64,000 nucleotides of DNA from Arcobacter iocasae (GTDB taxonomy: Bacteria; Campylobacterota; Campylobacteria; Campylobacterales; Arcobacteraceae), in the NCBI RefSeq assembly GCF_042214795.1, contig NZ_CP090177.1:2852001-2916000 (forward strand), given 5' to 3'. Each line of letters starts with the position of its first letter. The stretch's first letter is position 1. The position numbers were made by a program, and so were the translations under genes. Below are positions 51,889-60,767 of this stretch, one piece after another. The notes under the pieces are model-generated. The model worked only from the letters and a program-made list of their open reading frames with translations. It was not told the DNA's origin and made no database searches.

Positions 51889-54372
51889 ATGAAAACTATT
51901 GATCAAAAAAGAAGAGGTTTATTAAAAGTTGTTGCACTTTTTGCTGCTGTTCCATTTATTGACACAATTACAAAAAGAGGTGAATTAGTTGCTGGAACTA
52001 TTGCTAAATTTTCTACATCACTTGTAGAAAATGGAGAAGTATTAACAGCTGCTCACTGGGGTATATTAAAACTAACAATCAAAAATGGAAAAGTTGTAAA
52101 ATCAGAACCATATCAAAAAACATCAAATATTGAAAACTCTTTACAACACTATACAGATGATTTAATTTATGCAAAAGATAGAATTAAATACCCAATGGTG
52201 AGAAAATCTTATTTAAAAGACCCTAATAATCCAAAACCTGAATTAAGAGGTAATGATGAATGGGTTAAAGTATCTTATGAAGATGCTATAAAACTTATCT
52301 CTACTGAACTTAAAAAAACAAGAAAAGAAAAAGGTGCAAAAGGAGTTTTTGCAGGAAGTTATGGCTGGAAAAGTAGTGGAAATATGCATAATGCAAGAGT
52401 TTTATTACACAGATTTATGACAGCAACTGGTGGATTTACAGGAACAGTTGGTGATTATTCAACTGGGGCATCACAAGTTATTATGCCACATGTTTTAGGA
52501 ACTTTAGAAGTATATGAACAACAAACTTCTTGGCCACTTATAATAGAACACTCAAAAGTAGTTGTACTTTGGGGAGCAAATCCACTTTCAACTTTAAAAA
52601 TTGCTTGGACTTCAAGTGATGAAAATGGATTTAAATACTTTGAACAATTAAAAAAATCTGGTAAAAAAATAATTTGTATTGACCCTTCTAAAACTGAAAC
52701 TTGTGAATATTTAGATGCACAATGGATTTCTCCAATTCCAAATACAGATACAGCAATGATGATGGGGATGGTTCACTATTTATTAGAATCAAAAAAATAT
52801 AATCAAAGTTTTTTAGATGATTATACAGAAGGGTTTGATAAATTTAAAGATTATTTATATGGAAAAGAAGATAAAGTTGTAAAAGATATTAATTGGGCAT
52901 CAAAAATCTGTGGACTTGATGTTGATACAATTAAAGAACTTGCAAATGTAATCTCTGATAACAGAACTATGCTTATGTCTGGATGGGGTATGCAAAGAGC
53001 TCATCATGGTGAACAACCTCATTGGATGTTAGTAACTCTTGCTTCTGTACTAGGACAAATTGGACTTCCAGGTGGTGGATTTGGTTTATCATATCATTAC
53101 TCAAATGGTGGGGTTCCAACTGTAAAAGGTCCAATTGTTGGAGGAATAACTGCAAATGTAACTGCTAATAAAGCAGCAGGTGGTGCAGAATGGCTTCAAA
53201 ATGCAGCAAAATATTCATTTCCTGTTGCTAGAATTGCTGATGCTTTATTAAATCCTGGGAAAAAATTACAGTTTAATGGTAAAGAAATAGTTTATCCAGA
53301 AATTGATTTTATATATTGGGTTGGTGGAAATCCATTTACTCACCATCAAGATACAAATACATTAATTAAAGCTTGGAAAAAACCAAGAACAATTGTAGTA
53401 AATGAATTATATTGGACACCAACTGCTAGAATGGCTGATATTGTTATGCCAACAACTACAAGTTATGAAAGAAATGATATTACAATGACTGGTGATTATT
53501 CTAATTTAAATATTGTTCCTATGAAACAAGCTGTTAAAAGACATTTTGAAGCAAAAGATGATTATCAAATATTTAGTGACTTATCAAAAGAGTTTGGAGT
53601 ACATAAAGAGTATACTCAAAATAAAACAGATATTCAATGGATAGAAGAATTTTATAATAGTGCACTAGAACAAGCTAAAAAAATGAGTATAAAAATGCCA
53701 AACTTTAGAGAGTTTTGGACTAAAAATAGACCATTAACTTTTGAAGCTCCATATGAAAATACACAATTTGTAAGATACGGTGACTTTAGAGAAGATCCAA
53801 TCTTAAATCCACTTGGAACTCCATCTGGAAAAATTGAGATTTATTCTCAAACAATTGAAAAAATGAACTATGAAGATTGTAAAGCTCATCCAACATGGCT
53901 TGAACCAGCTGAATGGTTGGGAATGAAAGATAAAAAAGCAGAATTTGCACTTATTAGTCCACACCCACATGATAGACTACACTCTCAATTAAACAATACA
54001 AGTTTAAGAGAAAAATATGCTATATCTAATAGAGAGCCAATTTGGATTAATACAAAAGATGCAAAAGCAAAAGGTATCAAAAATGGTGATATTGTAAGAG
54101 TATTTAATGAAAGAGGGCAAATCTTAACAGGTGCTATATTAACTGATGGATTAAAAGAAGGTGTTGTTAAAGTTAAAGAGGGTGCTTGGTATGACCCAAT
54201 GGAAAAAGGAAAAGAAGGAACACTTTGTAAAAATGGTTCAGCAAATCTTTTAACAAAAGACATTCCAACTTCAGAATTAGCTAATGGAAATAGCTCAAAT
54301 ACAGCTTTAGTAAATATTGAAAAATATACAAAAGCTGCTCCAGAATTAACAATCTTCACTCAACCTAACTAA
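51889..54372 (+). CDS. torA: periplasmic S/N-oxide (TMAO/DMSO) reductase, molybdopterin type
   Basis: An 827-residue bis-molybdopterin reductase of the DorA/TorA/BisC group with a twin-arginine signal (KRRGLLKVVALFAA). The Mo-ligand serine is Ser191 in VGDYSTGASQVIMPHVLG, followed by EVYEQQTSWPL. It also has AGSYGWKSSG with Tyr158, the tyrosine found in DMSO reductase (DorA, Tyr114; the spacing to the Mo serine, 33 residues, is the same). E. coli TorA lacks that tyrosine, so DMSO or S-oxide reduction is likely besides TMAO. It accepts electrons from the cytochrome encoded immediately upstream. Symbol torA reflects family, not proven substrate. Confidence 0.93.
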   Translation: MKTIDQKRRGLLKVVALFAAVPFIDTITKRGELVAGTIAKFSTSLVENGEVLTAAHWGILKLTIKNGKVVKSEPYQKTSNIENSLQHYTDDLIYAKDRIKYPMVRKSYLKDPNNPKPELRGNDEWVKVSYEDAIKLISTELKKTRKEKGAKGVFAGSYGWKSSGNMHNARVLLHRFMTATGGFTGTVGDYSTGASQVIMPHVLGTLEVYEQQTSWPLIIEHSKVVVLWGANPLSTLKIAWTSSDENGFKYFEQLKKSGKKIICIDPSKTETCEYLDAQWISPIPNTDTAMMMGMVHYLLESKKYNQSFLDDYTEGFDKFKDYLYGKEDKVVKDINWASKICGLDVDTIKELANVISDNRTMLMSGWGMQRAHHGEQPHWMLVTLASVLGQIGLPGGGFGLSYHYSNGGVPTVKGPIVGGITANVTANKAAGGAEWLQNAAKYSFPVARIADALLNPGKKLQFNGKEIVYPEIDFIYWVGGNPFTHHQDTNTLIKAWKKPRTIVVNELYWTPTARMADIVMPTTTSYERNDITMTGDYSNLNIVPMKQAVKRHFEAKDDYQIFSDLSKEFGVHKEYTQNKTDIQWIEEFYNSALEQAKKMSIKMPNFREFWTKNRPLTFEAPYENTQFVRYGDFREDPILNPLGTPSGKIEIYSQTIEKMNYEDCKAHPTWLEPAEWLGMKDKKAEFALISPHPHDRLHSQLNNTSLREKYAISNREPIWINTKDAKAKGIKNGDIVRVFNERGQILTGAILTDGLKEGVVKVKEGAWYDPMEKGKEGTLCKNGSANLLTKDIPTSELANGNSSNTALVNIEKYTKAAPELTIFTQPN

Positions 54373-54375
54373 AAT

Positions 54376-54403
54376 AAAAGTAGAGATTCTTTCTCTACTT
54401 TTT
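54376..54403 (+). terminator. rho-independent terminator after the reductase gene
   Basis: AAAAGTAGAGA (54376-54386) pairs perfectly with TCTCTACTTTT (54392-54402) around TTCTT, with the T-rich end forming the tail. Ends the cytochrome/reductase transcript. Confidence 0.85.
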
Positions 54404-54468
54404 AACTTCAAGATAAAAGCGGTTAAGTTTTTATATAATCTTTTTCATAAAAATAAAAAAGAGAGAAT

Positions 54469-54912
54469 ATGAAAGTAACAAAAGTAAAAAACTTAATAAT
54501 TTCAGGTCTTAGTGTAATCACAAACAATAAACTTGAATTTGAATCAGAAAATGGGAAAATCCCTCAGTTATGGGATGATTATATTGAAAAAAATGTTTAT
54601 GGAAGTACTTTCAATAAAGCAAATAGTAAATATATGTATGGTGTTTATAGTGACTATACAAGTGATGTCACAGGTGATTATAAAGTAACTGTTGGAGTAG
54701 AAGTAACAAAACCTAAAAATGCCTTAATAATCCAAGATGAAAGATATTTAGTTTTTTCAAAAAAAGGTGAACTTCCTGATGTTGTAGTTGAAACATGGGT
54801 TGAAATATGGGAATATTTTGAAAATAATAGTGAATATGAGAGAAAATATAGTATTGATTTTGAAAAGTATGTTAAAGAAGATGAAATAGAGATTTATATC
54901 TCAATAAAATAA
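54469..54912 (+). CDS. GyrI-like / effector-binding domain protein
   Basis: A 147-residue stand-alone effector-binding (GyrI-like, AraC-E) domain: SGLSVITNNKLEFESENGKI, MYGVYSDYTSDVTGDYKVTV and a C-terminal VVVETWVEIWEYFENNSEY. Such domains bind small hydrophobic molecules and are often fused to AraC/MerR regulators; alone they act as binding or hydrolytic proteins. No DNA-binding domain here. Good ribosome site (GAGAG). Followed by a strong hairpin. Confidence 0.85.
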   Translation: MKVTKVKNLIISGLSVITNNKLEFESENGKIPQLWDDYIEKNVYGSTFNKANSKYMYGVYSDYTSDVTGDYKVTVGVEVTKPKNALIIQDERYLVFSKKGELPDVVVETWVEIWEYFENNSEYERKYSIDFEKYVKEDEIEIYISIK

Positions 54913-54917
54913 TTATT

Positions 54918-54957
54918 TGAGATAATATTTAATTATTTTTTATTAAATATTATCTTA
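54918..54957 (+). terminator. 13-bp perfect hairpin after GyrI-like gene
   Basis: GATAATATTTAAT (54921-54933) pairs perfectly with ATTAAATATTATC (54942-54954) around TATTTTTT, and a T-rich stretch follows. It is AT-only but long, and probably ends the GyrI-like transcript before nhaD. Confidence 0.6.
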
Positions 54958-55009
54958 TTTAAATAAATATTGAATACAATAACGGCACAAAACTCCAGGA
55001 GAAATTATA

Positions 55010-56377
55010 ATGTTTAAGATTTTTGGTATTTTAGCTCTTCTTTTGTCAAATGTTGCATATGCAACTAATTTAGGCGAGCCAGATTTAACAAATACATGGG
55101 TTGGTATTGTTTCTTTATTTATATTTGTTGTAGGTTATTATGTAATTGCAAATGAAGAAAAATACGAAATTGACAAATCTGTTCCAGCACTATTTGTTGG
55201 TATTTTTACATTTTTATTAATCGCAATTTATTTTGTTACAAATAATTTAGATATAAAGTTAGTACATGAAGAAGCAGAAAATGTTATTTTAGAAATTGCT
55301 GAAATATTCTTTTTCTTGTTTGTTGCTATGACATATATTGAATCACTACTACATATGAGAGTTTTTGATAGGTTAAAATATAATCTTGTATCAAAAGGTT
55401 ATAGTTATAGAAAGCTTTTTTGGCTTACAGGATTATTATCATTTTTTATATCACCTTTTGCTGATAACCTTACTACTGCGCTTATTTTATCAACTGTGCT
55501 TTTTACAATTGAAAGAGATAAAAAAGAGTTTTTAGTTCCAGGTGCTATTAATATAGTTGTTGCTGCAAATGCTGGAGGAGCTTGGAGTCCTTTTGGAGAC
55601 ATCACTACACTTATGGTATGGACATCAGGAAAAGGTGACTTTTTAGATTTCTTATACTTATTTCCTTCATCTATTTTAGGTTATTTAGCAACTGCATTTT
55701 TATTATCTTTAGTTGTTCCAAGAACAAAACCAGCTTTTGATAGTGAAGTTGAAGTTCCTCAAATGAAAGAGGGTGCAAAAACAATTATCTTTTTAGGTGC
55801 TTTAACTATTGTTATAGCAGTTATTTCACACCAAGTATTAGATTTTCCTGCAATGTGGGGAATGATGTTTGGATTAGTTTTATTAAAAGCATATTCATTT
55901 AAATTACAAAAGAAATTTGGAAAATCTCATTTTGATGTATTTCAATCAATGGCAAAAATTGAAAATAATACTTTGATGTTCTTTTTTGGTATCTTATCAG
56001 CAGTTGGTGCTTTATACTTCTTAGGGTGGTTAACTTTAGCTTCTATTGTATATGAGCCAAATTATTTAGGACCTATTTATTCAAATATTGCTGTTGGATT
56101 TTTATCAGCAATTGTTGATAATGTTCCTGTAATGTCTGCAATACTAAAAGCAAATCCAAATATGGACTTGTCAAATTGGTTATTGGTTACTTTAACAGCT
56201 GGTATTGGTGGTTCTTTAATATCTTTTGGAAGTGCTGCTGGTGTTGGAGTAATGGGAAAACTAAAAGGTATATATACCTTTTCTAGTCACATGAAATATG
56301 CTTGGATGATATTAGTTGGTTATTTCATCTCTATAGGCATTTGGTATTTTCAATTTGAGATGCTAAAAATTTATTAA
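55010..56377 (+). CDS. nhaD: sodium/proton antiporter NhaD
   Basis: A 455-residue membrane protein with NhaD features: DKSVPALFVGI, FADNLTTALILSTVLF, NAGGAWSPFGDITTLMVWTSGKG and SAIVDNVPVMSAILKANP; the conserved acidic and Ser/Thr residues sit in these. It exchanges sodium or lithium for protons, which suits a marine or saline habitat. Ribosome site GGAGAA. Full length for the family. Confidence 0.95.
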   Translation: MFKIFGILALLLSNVAYATNLGEPDLTNTWVGIVSLFIFVVGYYVIANEEKYEIDKSVPALFVGIFTFLLIAIYFVTNNLDIKLVHEEAENVILEIAEIFFFLFVAMTYIESLLHMRVFDRLKYNLVSKGYSYRKLFWLTGLLSFFISPFADNLTTALILSTVLFTIERDKKEFLVPGAINIVVAANAGGAWSPFGDITTLMVWTSGKGDFLDFLYLFPSSILGYLATAFLLSLVVPRTKPAFDSEVEVPQMKEGAKTIIFLGALTIVIAVISHQVLDFPAMWGMMFGLVLLKAYSFKLQKKFGKSHFDVFQSMAKIENNTLMFFFGILSAVGALYFLGWLTLASIVYEPNYLGPIYSNIAVGFLSAIVDNVPVMSAILKANPNMDLSNWLLVTLTAGIGGSLISFGSAAGVGVMGKLKGIYTFSSHMKYAWMILVGYFISIGIWYFQFEMLKIY

Positions 56378-56381
56378 TATA

Positions 56382-56410
56382 TTAAAGCTTTCTTTTTTAG
56401 AAGGCTTTAA
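56382..56410. terminator. terminator between nhaD and the DMT exporter gene
   Basis: TTAAAGCTTTC (56382-56392) pairs with GAAGGCTTTAA (56400-56410; one G-T pair) around TTTTTTA. It lies between convergent genes and could serve both. Confidence 0.65.
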
Positions 56411-56427
56411 CTATAGATTACTTAAGA

Positions 56428-57369
56428 TTACTTAATTGTATTTTGATATTTTGTAAATAAAAACAAACCAACCATAATAAGAGTAAGTCCTACAAATGAA
56501 GTAAGATTTAACGACCCACTTCCTAAAAATACTATTCCCCCAATTAAAGCAAAAACTACTTCACTAGCTTGTGTGGCATCAACTGCTGCTATTTCATTTG
56601 AATCTTTAGCAATATTTCTTGCATATAAAAATATTGAAGTTGCAAAAACACCAGAAAATAAAGCTACAAGTGCAGTATTAAAAACTTGAGAATCACTAGG
56701 AGCATTGGGTTGAATAATTGCTATTAAAATAAACCATAATGGTAAAGATCCAAGAGAGAGTAAAAAAACTTTATTAAAAGCATTATTTAATAGTTTTGAT
56801 TTTATTTGTGGTACATTTTTATGGTTTCCATTTTTTGCTTCCCAAACAAGTTGATTTCCAATAGGATAACAAAAAGAAGCTATTAGAATAGGAATACCAC
56901 CTAATAATAGAGCTTTTAAGTCAAAGTGATCCATATGAGATAGATTTACTAAACAAACCCCCAAAAATACAAGTGCAGAAAAAAACCAAATTTTCTTAGG
57001 AAACTTTTTACCAAAAAACATCAATACAAAAAGTGTAGCCACAACTGTAAATTGCCAAGTGGCAGCTATAACCCAACCAGGAGAAAAGTCAGCACTAAAA
57101 CAAATCAAGGCATAAAAGAATCCAAAACCAATAGTTCCACTTATTGTCCAAAAAATATAATTAGAAATATATAATTTACAAACATCTATAATTCTTTGTA
57201 TTCCACCTTGAAATAATAAAACTAAAGCCAAAAACAAAATCATAAAAAAATATCTAAGAGTTGCAGACCAAAGCCAATGTCCACCCGATACACTCATAAG
57301 CTCATTTAAAACAAAAGTTGTACTAAAAAAAGCACCTGCAATAATTCCCAAAACAATCAATTTAAACAT
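56428..57369 (-). CDS. DMT family multidrug exporter (EmrE-like, two-repeat)
   Basis: A 313-residue protein with about ten membrane helices in two halves, with LIVLGIIAGAFFSTTFVLNE at the start and AAVDATQASEVVFALIGGIV near the end. The pattern fits the multidrug resistance efflux branch of the drug/metabolite transporter superfamily. ATG 57369 chosen; a frame from 57408 adds 13 residues without better signals. Substrate unknown. Divergent from the racemase gene. Confidence 0.85.
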   Translation of the reverse strand: MFKLIVLGIIAGAFFSTTFVLNELMSVSGGHWLWSATLRYFFMILFLALVLLFQGGIQRIIDVCKLYISNYIFWTISGTIGFGFFYALICFSADFSPGWVIAATWQFTVVATLFVLMFFGKKFPKKIWFFSALVFLGVCLVNLSHMDHFDLKALLLGGIPILIASFCYPIGNQLVWEAKNGNHKNVPQIKSKLLNNAFNKVFLLSLGSLPLWFILIAIIQPNAPSDSQVFNTALVALFSGVFATSIFLYARNIAKDSNEIAAVDATQASEVVFALIGGIVFLGSGSLNLTSFVGLTLIMVGLFLFTKYQNTIK

Positions 57370-57468
57370 TAAAATATCCAATAAAATAATTTTTATGAAG
57401 TCTAACACAATGTGACTTTATCTTTTTTGTGTTATATTACAAAAAAAATTTAATTAGTGGTTTGAATA

Positions 57469-58161
57469 ATGAAAACAATAGGATTATTAGGTGGTATGAG
57501 TTGGGAAAGTACTGCTTTATATTATAAACAAATAAATGAAGAGATAAAAAATAAATTAGGCTCTTTACACTCTGCAAAAGTAGTTATTTATAGTGTTGAT
57601 TTTGATGAAATTGAAAAGTTACAACATATTGGAGATTGGGATAAAACAGCTGATATCTTAATTAAAGCTGCTCAAAGTATAGAAAAAGCAAGTGCAGATT
57701 TTCTATTAATTTGTACAAATACTATGCATAAAGTTGTACCTCAAATTCAAACTAAGATAAATATACCAATAGTTCATATTGCTGATGCAACAGCAAAAGT
57801 TTTACAAAAAGACACTATAAAAAAAGTTGGCTTACTTGGAACGGCTTTTACTATGAGAGAAGATTTTTACAAAAATAGAATAAGTGAAAACTTTGATATA
57901 GAAGTTCTTGTACCAAATGAAGAAGATATAAAAATCATACACAAAATTATATACGAAGAGTTGTGTCTTGGTATTGTAAAAGAAGAATCAAGAAAAGAGT
58001 ATTTAAAAATTATTGATAAATTAGTAGCAAATGGAGCAGAAGGCATAATTTTAGGGTGTACAGAAATATGTATGCTAATCTCTTCAAAAGATACGAATGT
58101 AAAACTTTATGATACTACTAAAATACATGCAATAGAAGCTGTGAATTTAGCTTTAGAATAA
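57469..58161 (+). CDS. aspartate/glutamate racemase family protein (YgeA-like)
   Basis: A 230-residue cofactor-independent racemase: TIGLLGGMSWESTALYYKQI at the start, first catalytic Cys in LLICTNTMHKVVP and the second in IILGCTEICMLI. These mark the broad-specificity amino acid racemase group that includes YgeA. Substrate not decidable. Followed after 15 bases by a MOSC-domain gene, likely one operon. Confidence 0.92.
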   Translation: MKTIGLLGGMSWESTALYYKQINEEIKNKLGSLHSAKVVIYSVDFDEIEKLQHIGDWDKTADILIKAAQSIEKASADFLLICTNTMHKVVPQIQTKINIPIVHIADATAKVLQKDTIKKVGLLGTAFTMREDFYKNRISENFDIEVLVPNEEDIKIIHKIIYEELCLGIVKEESRKEYLKIIDKLVANGAEGIILGCTEICMLISSKDTNVKLYDTTKIHAIEAVNLALE

Positions 58162-58176
58162 AATTAGGAGAAAAAT

Positions 58177-58830
58177 ATGAATAAAATATTGTCAAAAATA
58201 ATATCACTAAAAGTTGGAAAAGCAAAAGAGTTAAAAAATAAAGAAAAAGTAATGCAATCAGCTATAAATAAAACTACTGTAGATGAAGCATACCTTACAG
58301 ATATAGGTTTTAATGGCGATGACCAATTTAATAAAAAATACCATGGTGGACCAAATAAAGCGGTACTTTTTTACTCTTCTTTAACTTATGAAAAAGTAAA
58401 TGAAGTATTAAATATAAATTTAGACTATAAAGAAATCTCTCCTTTAGGTGAAAATATACTTGTATCAGATATTGCTGAAGATGATATTTGTGTGGGAGAT
58501 ATCTTAAAGCTAGGTGAGGCTATAGTTCAAGTAACACAACCAAGAGAACCATGTAATGTATTAAGTATAAATACAAAAAATAAAGAGATGTTAAAAACTG
58601 TAATGAAATATGGATATACAGGTTGGTATGCAAAAGTTTTAGAAGAGGGTGTTGTAAAACAAACCGATAATGTAGAACTTGTTGAAAGATTATTCCCAAA
58701 TCTAACAATATTAAAATTAAATAAAGCAAAATCAAATCCAAAAGATAATCTTGACTTTATACAAGAATCTATATCTTGTGAAGTATTAGGTGCACCTTTT
58801 AAAGAGGCTTTAGCAAAACATCTAAGATAA
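58177..58830 (+). CDS. MOSC domain protein (YiiM-like)
   Basis: A 217-residue MOSC protein with FNGDDQFNKKYHGGPNKAVL and the conserved cysteine in VTQPREPCNVLSINT, plus a C-terminal extension typical of YiiM. YiiM-type proteins act as Mo-dependent reductases of N-hydroxylated compounds, using the Mog-dependent cofactor. Ribosome site AGGAG. The gene's stop lies within the arm of the following hairpin. Confidence 0.92.
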   Translation: MNKILSKIISLKVGKAKELKNKEKVMQSAINKTTVDEAYLTDIGFNGDDQFNKKYHGGPNKAVLFYSSLTYEKVNEVLNINLDYKEISPLGENILVSDIAEDDICVGDILKLGEAIVQVTQPREPCNVLSINTKNKEMLKTVMKYGYTGWYAKVLEEGVVKQTDNVELVERLFPNLTILKLNKAKSNPKDNLDFIQESISCEVLGAPFKEALAKHLR

Positions 58831-58852
58831 AATAGTATTAAACTATTTTATC
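58826..58852. terminator. bidirectional hairpin between convergent genes
   Basis: GATAAAATAGT (58826-58836) pairs perfectly with ACTATTTTATC (58842-58852) around ATTAA. It contains the stop codons of both the MOSC gene and the small convergent gene. Confidence 0.7.
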
Positions 58853-59068
58853 AACTTCATAATGATAGCAATCTTTTATATTGCTATATTCAAAATCTTT
58901 ATATTCACTTGAAATTATCTCATAATTGAGTCTTGTTAATTCATCATTTAGACTAATTTTTGAAAAGTCTATTGAAAGTAACTTTGGAAAATTATCAATT
59001 ATATTTCCAATAGTTGTAATACTATCAAAACTATTTGGATCAAAAGGTGCTTTGCTTTTTTTACTCAT
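58838..59068 (-). CDS. small protein of unknown function
   Basis: A 76-residue protein beginning MSKKSKAPFDPNSFDSITTI, with no recognised domain, membrane helix or signal. It is downstream of DUF3095 and HxlR genes on the same strand with a 41-base gap, so probably the third gene of that transcript. Its terminal codons form the arm of a hairpin. Confidence 0.6.
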   Translation of the reverse strand: MSKKSKAPFDPNSFDSITTIGNIIDNFPKLLSIDFSKISLNDELTRLNYEIISSEYKDFEYSNIKDCYHYEVDKIV

Positions 59069-59109
59069 AAATATCCTTAGTTGTAGTAGATTTATTTAGT
59101 ATGCATTTT

Positions 59110-60264
59110 TCATTCTTTTGATTTCAATCTAGCCTTTAATTGTTTTGATGCAAGAGCATAACCACCATTTGAACTATCCACAAAGTGAATATGTTTTCCA
59201 TGTCTTTCAAAAATAAGACAAGTCATGAGTGCAGAGTCTGATTTGTGTATTCCATATGCTAAATTACCATCTTGAAACTCTTGTTCCAAATACTCTTCAA
59301 GTTCTTTTGTTTGATCTTTATCTGTAGAGATAACCATTCTAAGCATATCATCAAACTTTTCAGTGTCAGTTGTTCTTATAACTCTATTTTTATAATCACT
59401 CCATTGTCCACTAGAATACTTCATAAGAATAACTCCCAATAAATTTTCAATGAGTAATCTTAGTATTAAAAAAAACCTAGAAAATATATTTGAAGAAAAA
59501 ATTGAAGCTTCTGCATTTAAAACCATGGGATTAAAAGAAATAACAAGTTGATTTATCTCTTTTATAGGATTTCTTTGTGAATATGAACCTGCTATTTCAT
59601 GTATTTTATTCAAAGTATTTTGGTAAATTTCATTTGATTTTTCAGAATTTGTACTTTTAATTAATAAGGAACTTGTTTCATCTTTGGGACTTTTTATATC
59701 TTCCCAGCGACACTCTAATCCAACAAAATCAGGGGTATAATCATAAGTAAAGTTTTCATCTATTTTAAAATTTGTATACTCTTTTTTTAGTAAATTTTCT
59801 GCAAGTTCTAGACCATTTCCTCTAACTATTGCTTGCGTAAAATCTTTAGAAACTTTAAATTTAGTGATTTCAATAAAAGAGCCTCTTTTTACAATCTCTT
59901 TTATACTTATAACTCCCACTCTTAGGTCTAAATCAAATGATTCTTTTGCTTTTTTGGCAGTTTCTAGTAAAACAACTTTTGACTTATCAAGTAAATGGGG
60001 AGGTATAATTAAACTTGCACCATCTCCTCCAAATATATATGGAAATTCTGAATTTTTATCAATATTTAATATACCAATAATAGTTAAAGCAGCCACAAAA
60101 TTTACTTTTTTGTACATACCTTCTTCTATTGCTTTTGTAGAATCAACAATATCAGAGACTATTACAAACCAATCATCTGGAATTTTATGGTAATTATCAT
60201 TATCCATAATTAAAGAGAAATCTTTTATCTCTTTAATCTCTTTATAAAAAGTTGTTGTGTTCAT
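59110..60264 (-). CDS. DUF3095 protein, divergent cyclase-like
   Basis: A 384-residue DUF3095 protein. WFVIVSDIVDSTKAIEEGMY and FPYIFGGDGASLIIPP look like the two metal-binding aspartate regions of class III nucleotide cyclases, although the rest (with SGQWSDYKNRVIRTTDTEKF near residue 285) is family-specific. Whether it makes a cyclic nucleotide is not known. It begins five bases after the HxlR gene end, with no clear ribosome site of its own, so translation may depend on HxlR. Confidence 0.85.
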   Translation of the reverse strand: MNTTTFYKEIKEIKDFSLIMDNDNYHKIPDDWFVIVSDIVDSTKAIEEGMYKKVNFVAALTIIGILNIDKNSEFPYIFGGDGASLIIPPHLLDKSKVVLLETAKKAKESFDLDLRVGVISIKEIVKRGSFIEITKFKVSKDFTQAIVRGNGLELAENLLKKEYTNFKIDENFTYDYTPDFVGLECRWEDIKSPKDETSSLLIKSTNSEKSNEIYQNTLNKIHEIAGSYSQRNPIKEINQLVISFNPMVLNAEASIFSSNIFSRFFLILRLLIENLLGVILMKYSSGQWSDYKNRVIRTTDTEKFDDMLRMVISTDKDQTKELEEYLEQEFQDGNLAYGIHKSDSALMTCLIFERHGKHIHFVDSSNGGYALASKQLKARLKSKE

Positions 60265-60269
60265 AGAGT

Positions 60270-60641
60270 CTATTTACAAAGGTTTGTTTTGCATTGATCA
60301 TCACCAGTTACTTCACCACACTCTTCAACATATGATATTCCCCATTTGTACATCTCTTCTAATACTGGTTTTAGTTTTTTCCCACATTCTGTTAGGCTAT
60401 ATACAACTTTGGGAGGAACTTCTGCAAATACTTCTCTGTGAATAATTTTTTTCTCTTCCAACTCTTTTAATTTGATAGTTAGTGTTTTTTGAGTTATCTC
60501 ACATACAGTTTCATGTAAATCTTTGAATCTCATGTCACCATCTAATAAATGCCAAATTATTCCTAATTTCCATCTATCATTAAATATGTCAAGAGTAACT
60601 GAAACTGAACATTTATACTCTTTGTCATTTATATAATACAT
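60270..60641 (-). CDS. HxlR family transcriptional regulator
   Basis: A 123-124-residue winged-helix regulator: CSVSVTLDIFNDRWKLGIIW, then MRFKDLHETVCEITQKTLTI, KLKELEEKKIIHREVF and the family's PPKVVYSLTECGKKL. The conserved N-terminal Cys (residue ~10, in YKCSVS) is the electrophile-sensing cysteine in YodB/HypR relatives. Of two adjacent ATGs I prefer 60641, six bases after AAAGGA. It is divergent from quinone-reductase genes with a large inverted repeat between, so it likely represses both directions until thiol-reactive compounds appear. Confidence 0.9.
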   Translation of the reverse strand: MYYINDKEYKCSVSVTLDIFNDRWKLGIIWHLLDGDMRFKDLHETVCEITQKTLTIKLKELEEKKIIHREVFAEVPPKVVYSLTECGKKLKPVLEEMYKWGISYVEECGEVTGDDQCKTNLCK

Positions 60642-60681
60642 CATAAATCCTTTTCTTGATTTTATTATATCATAAAGTTTA

Positions 60682-60723
60682 TAAATTACCCTTACTTTAC
60701 TTTAGGTAAGTAAGAGTAATTTA
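60682..60723. promoter_or_regulatory. HxlR operator, 16-base arms
   Basis: TAAATTACCCTTACTT (60682-60697) and AAGTAAGAGTAATTTA (60708-60723) form an inverted repeat with one mismatch and a 10-base spacer. It lies between the divergent HxlR and MdaB-like genes and has the TTACTT/AAGTAA look of HxlR-family operators. Confidence 0.75.
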
Positions 60724-60736
60724 AGTTTATTGGGTA

Positions 60737-60742
60737 TATAAT
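60737..60742 (+). promoter_or_regulatory. -10 element for the quinone-stress operon
   Basis: TATAAT about 26 bases upstream of the MdaB-like ATG, just downstream of the large inverted repeat, so a bound HxlR protein would cover the -35 region. Confidence 0.55.
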
Positions 60743-60767
60743 TCTCAAATAGAATCAAGGAGAAAAT

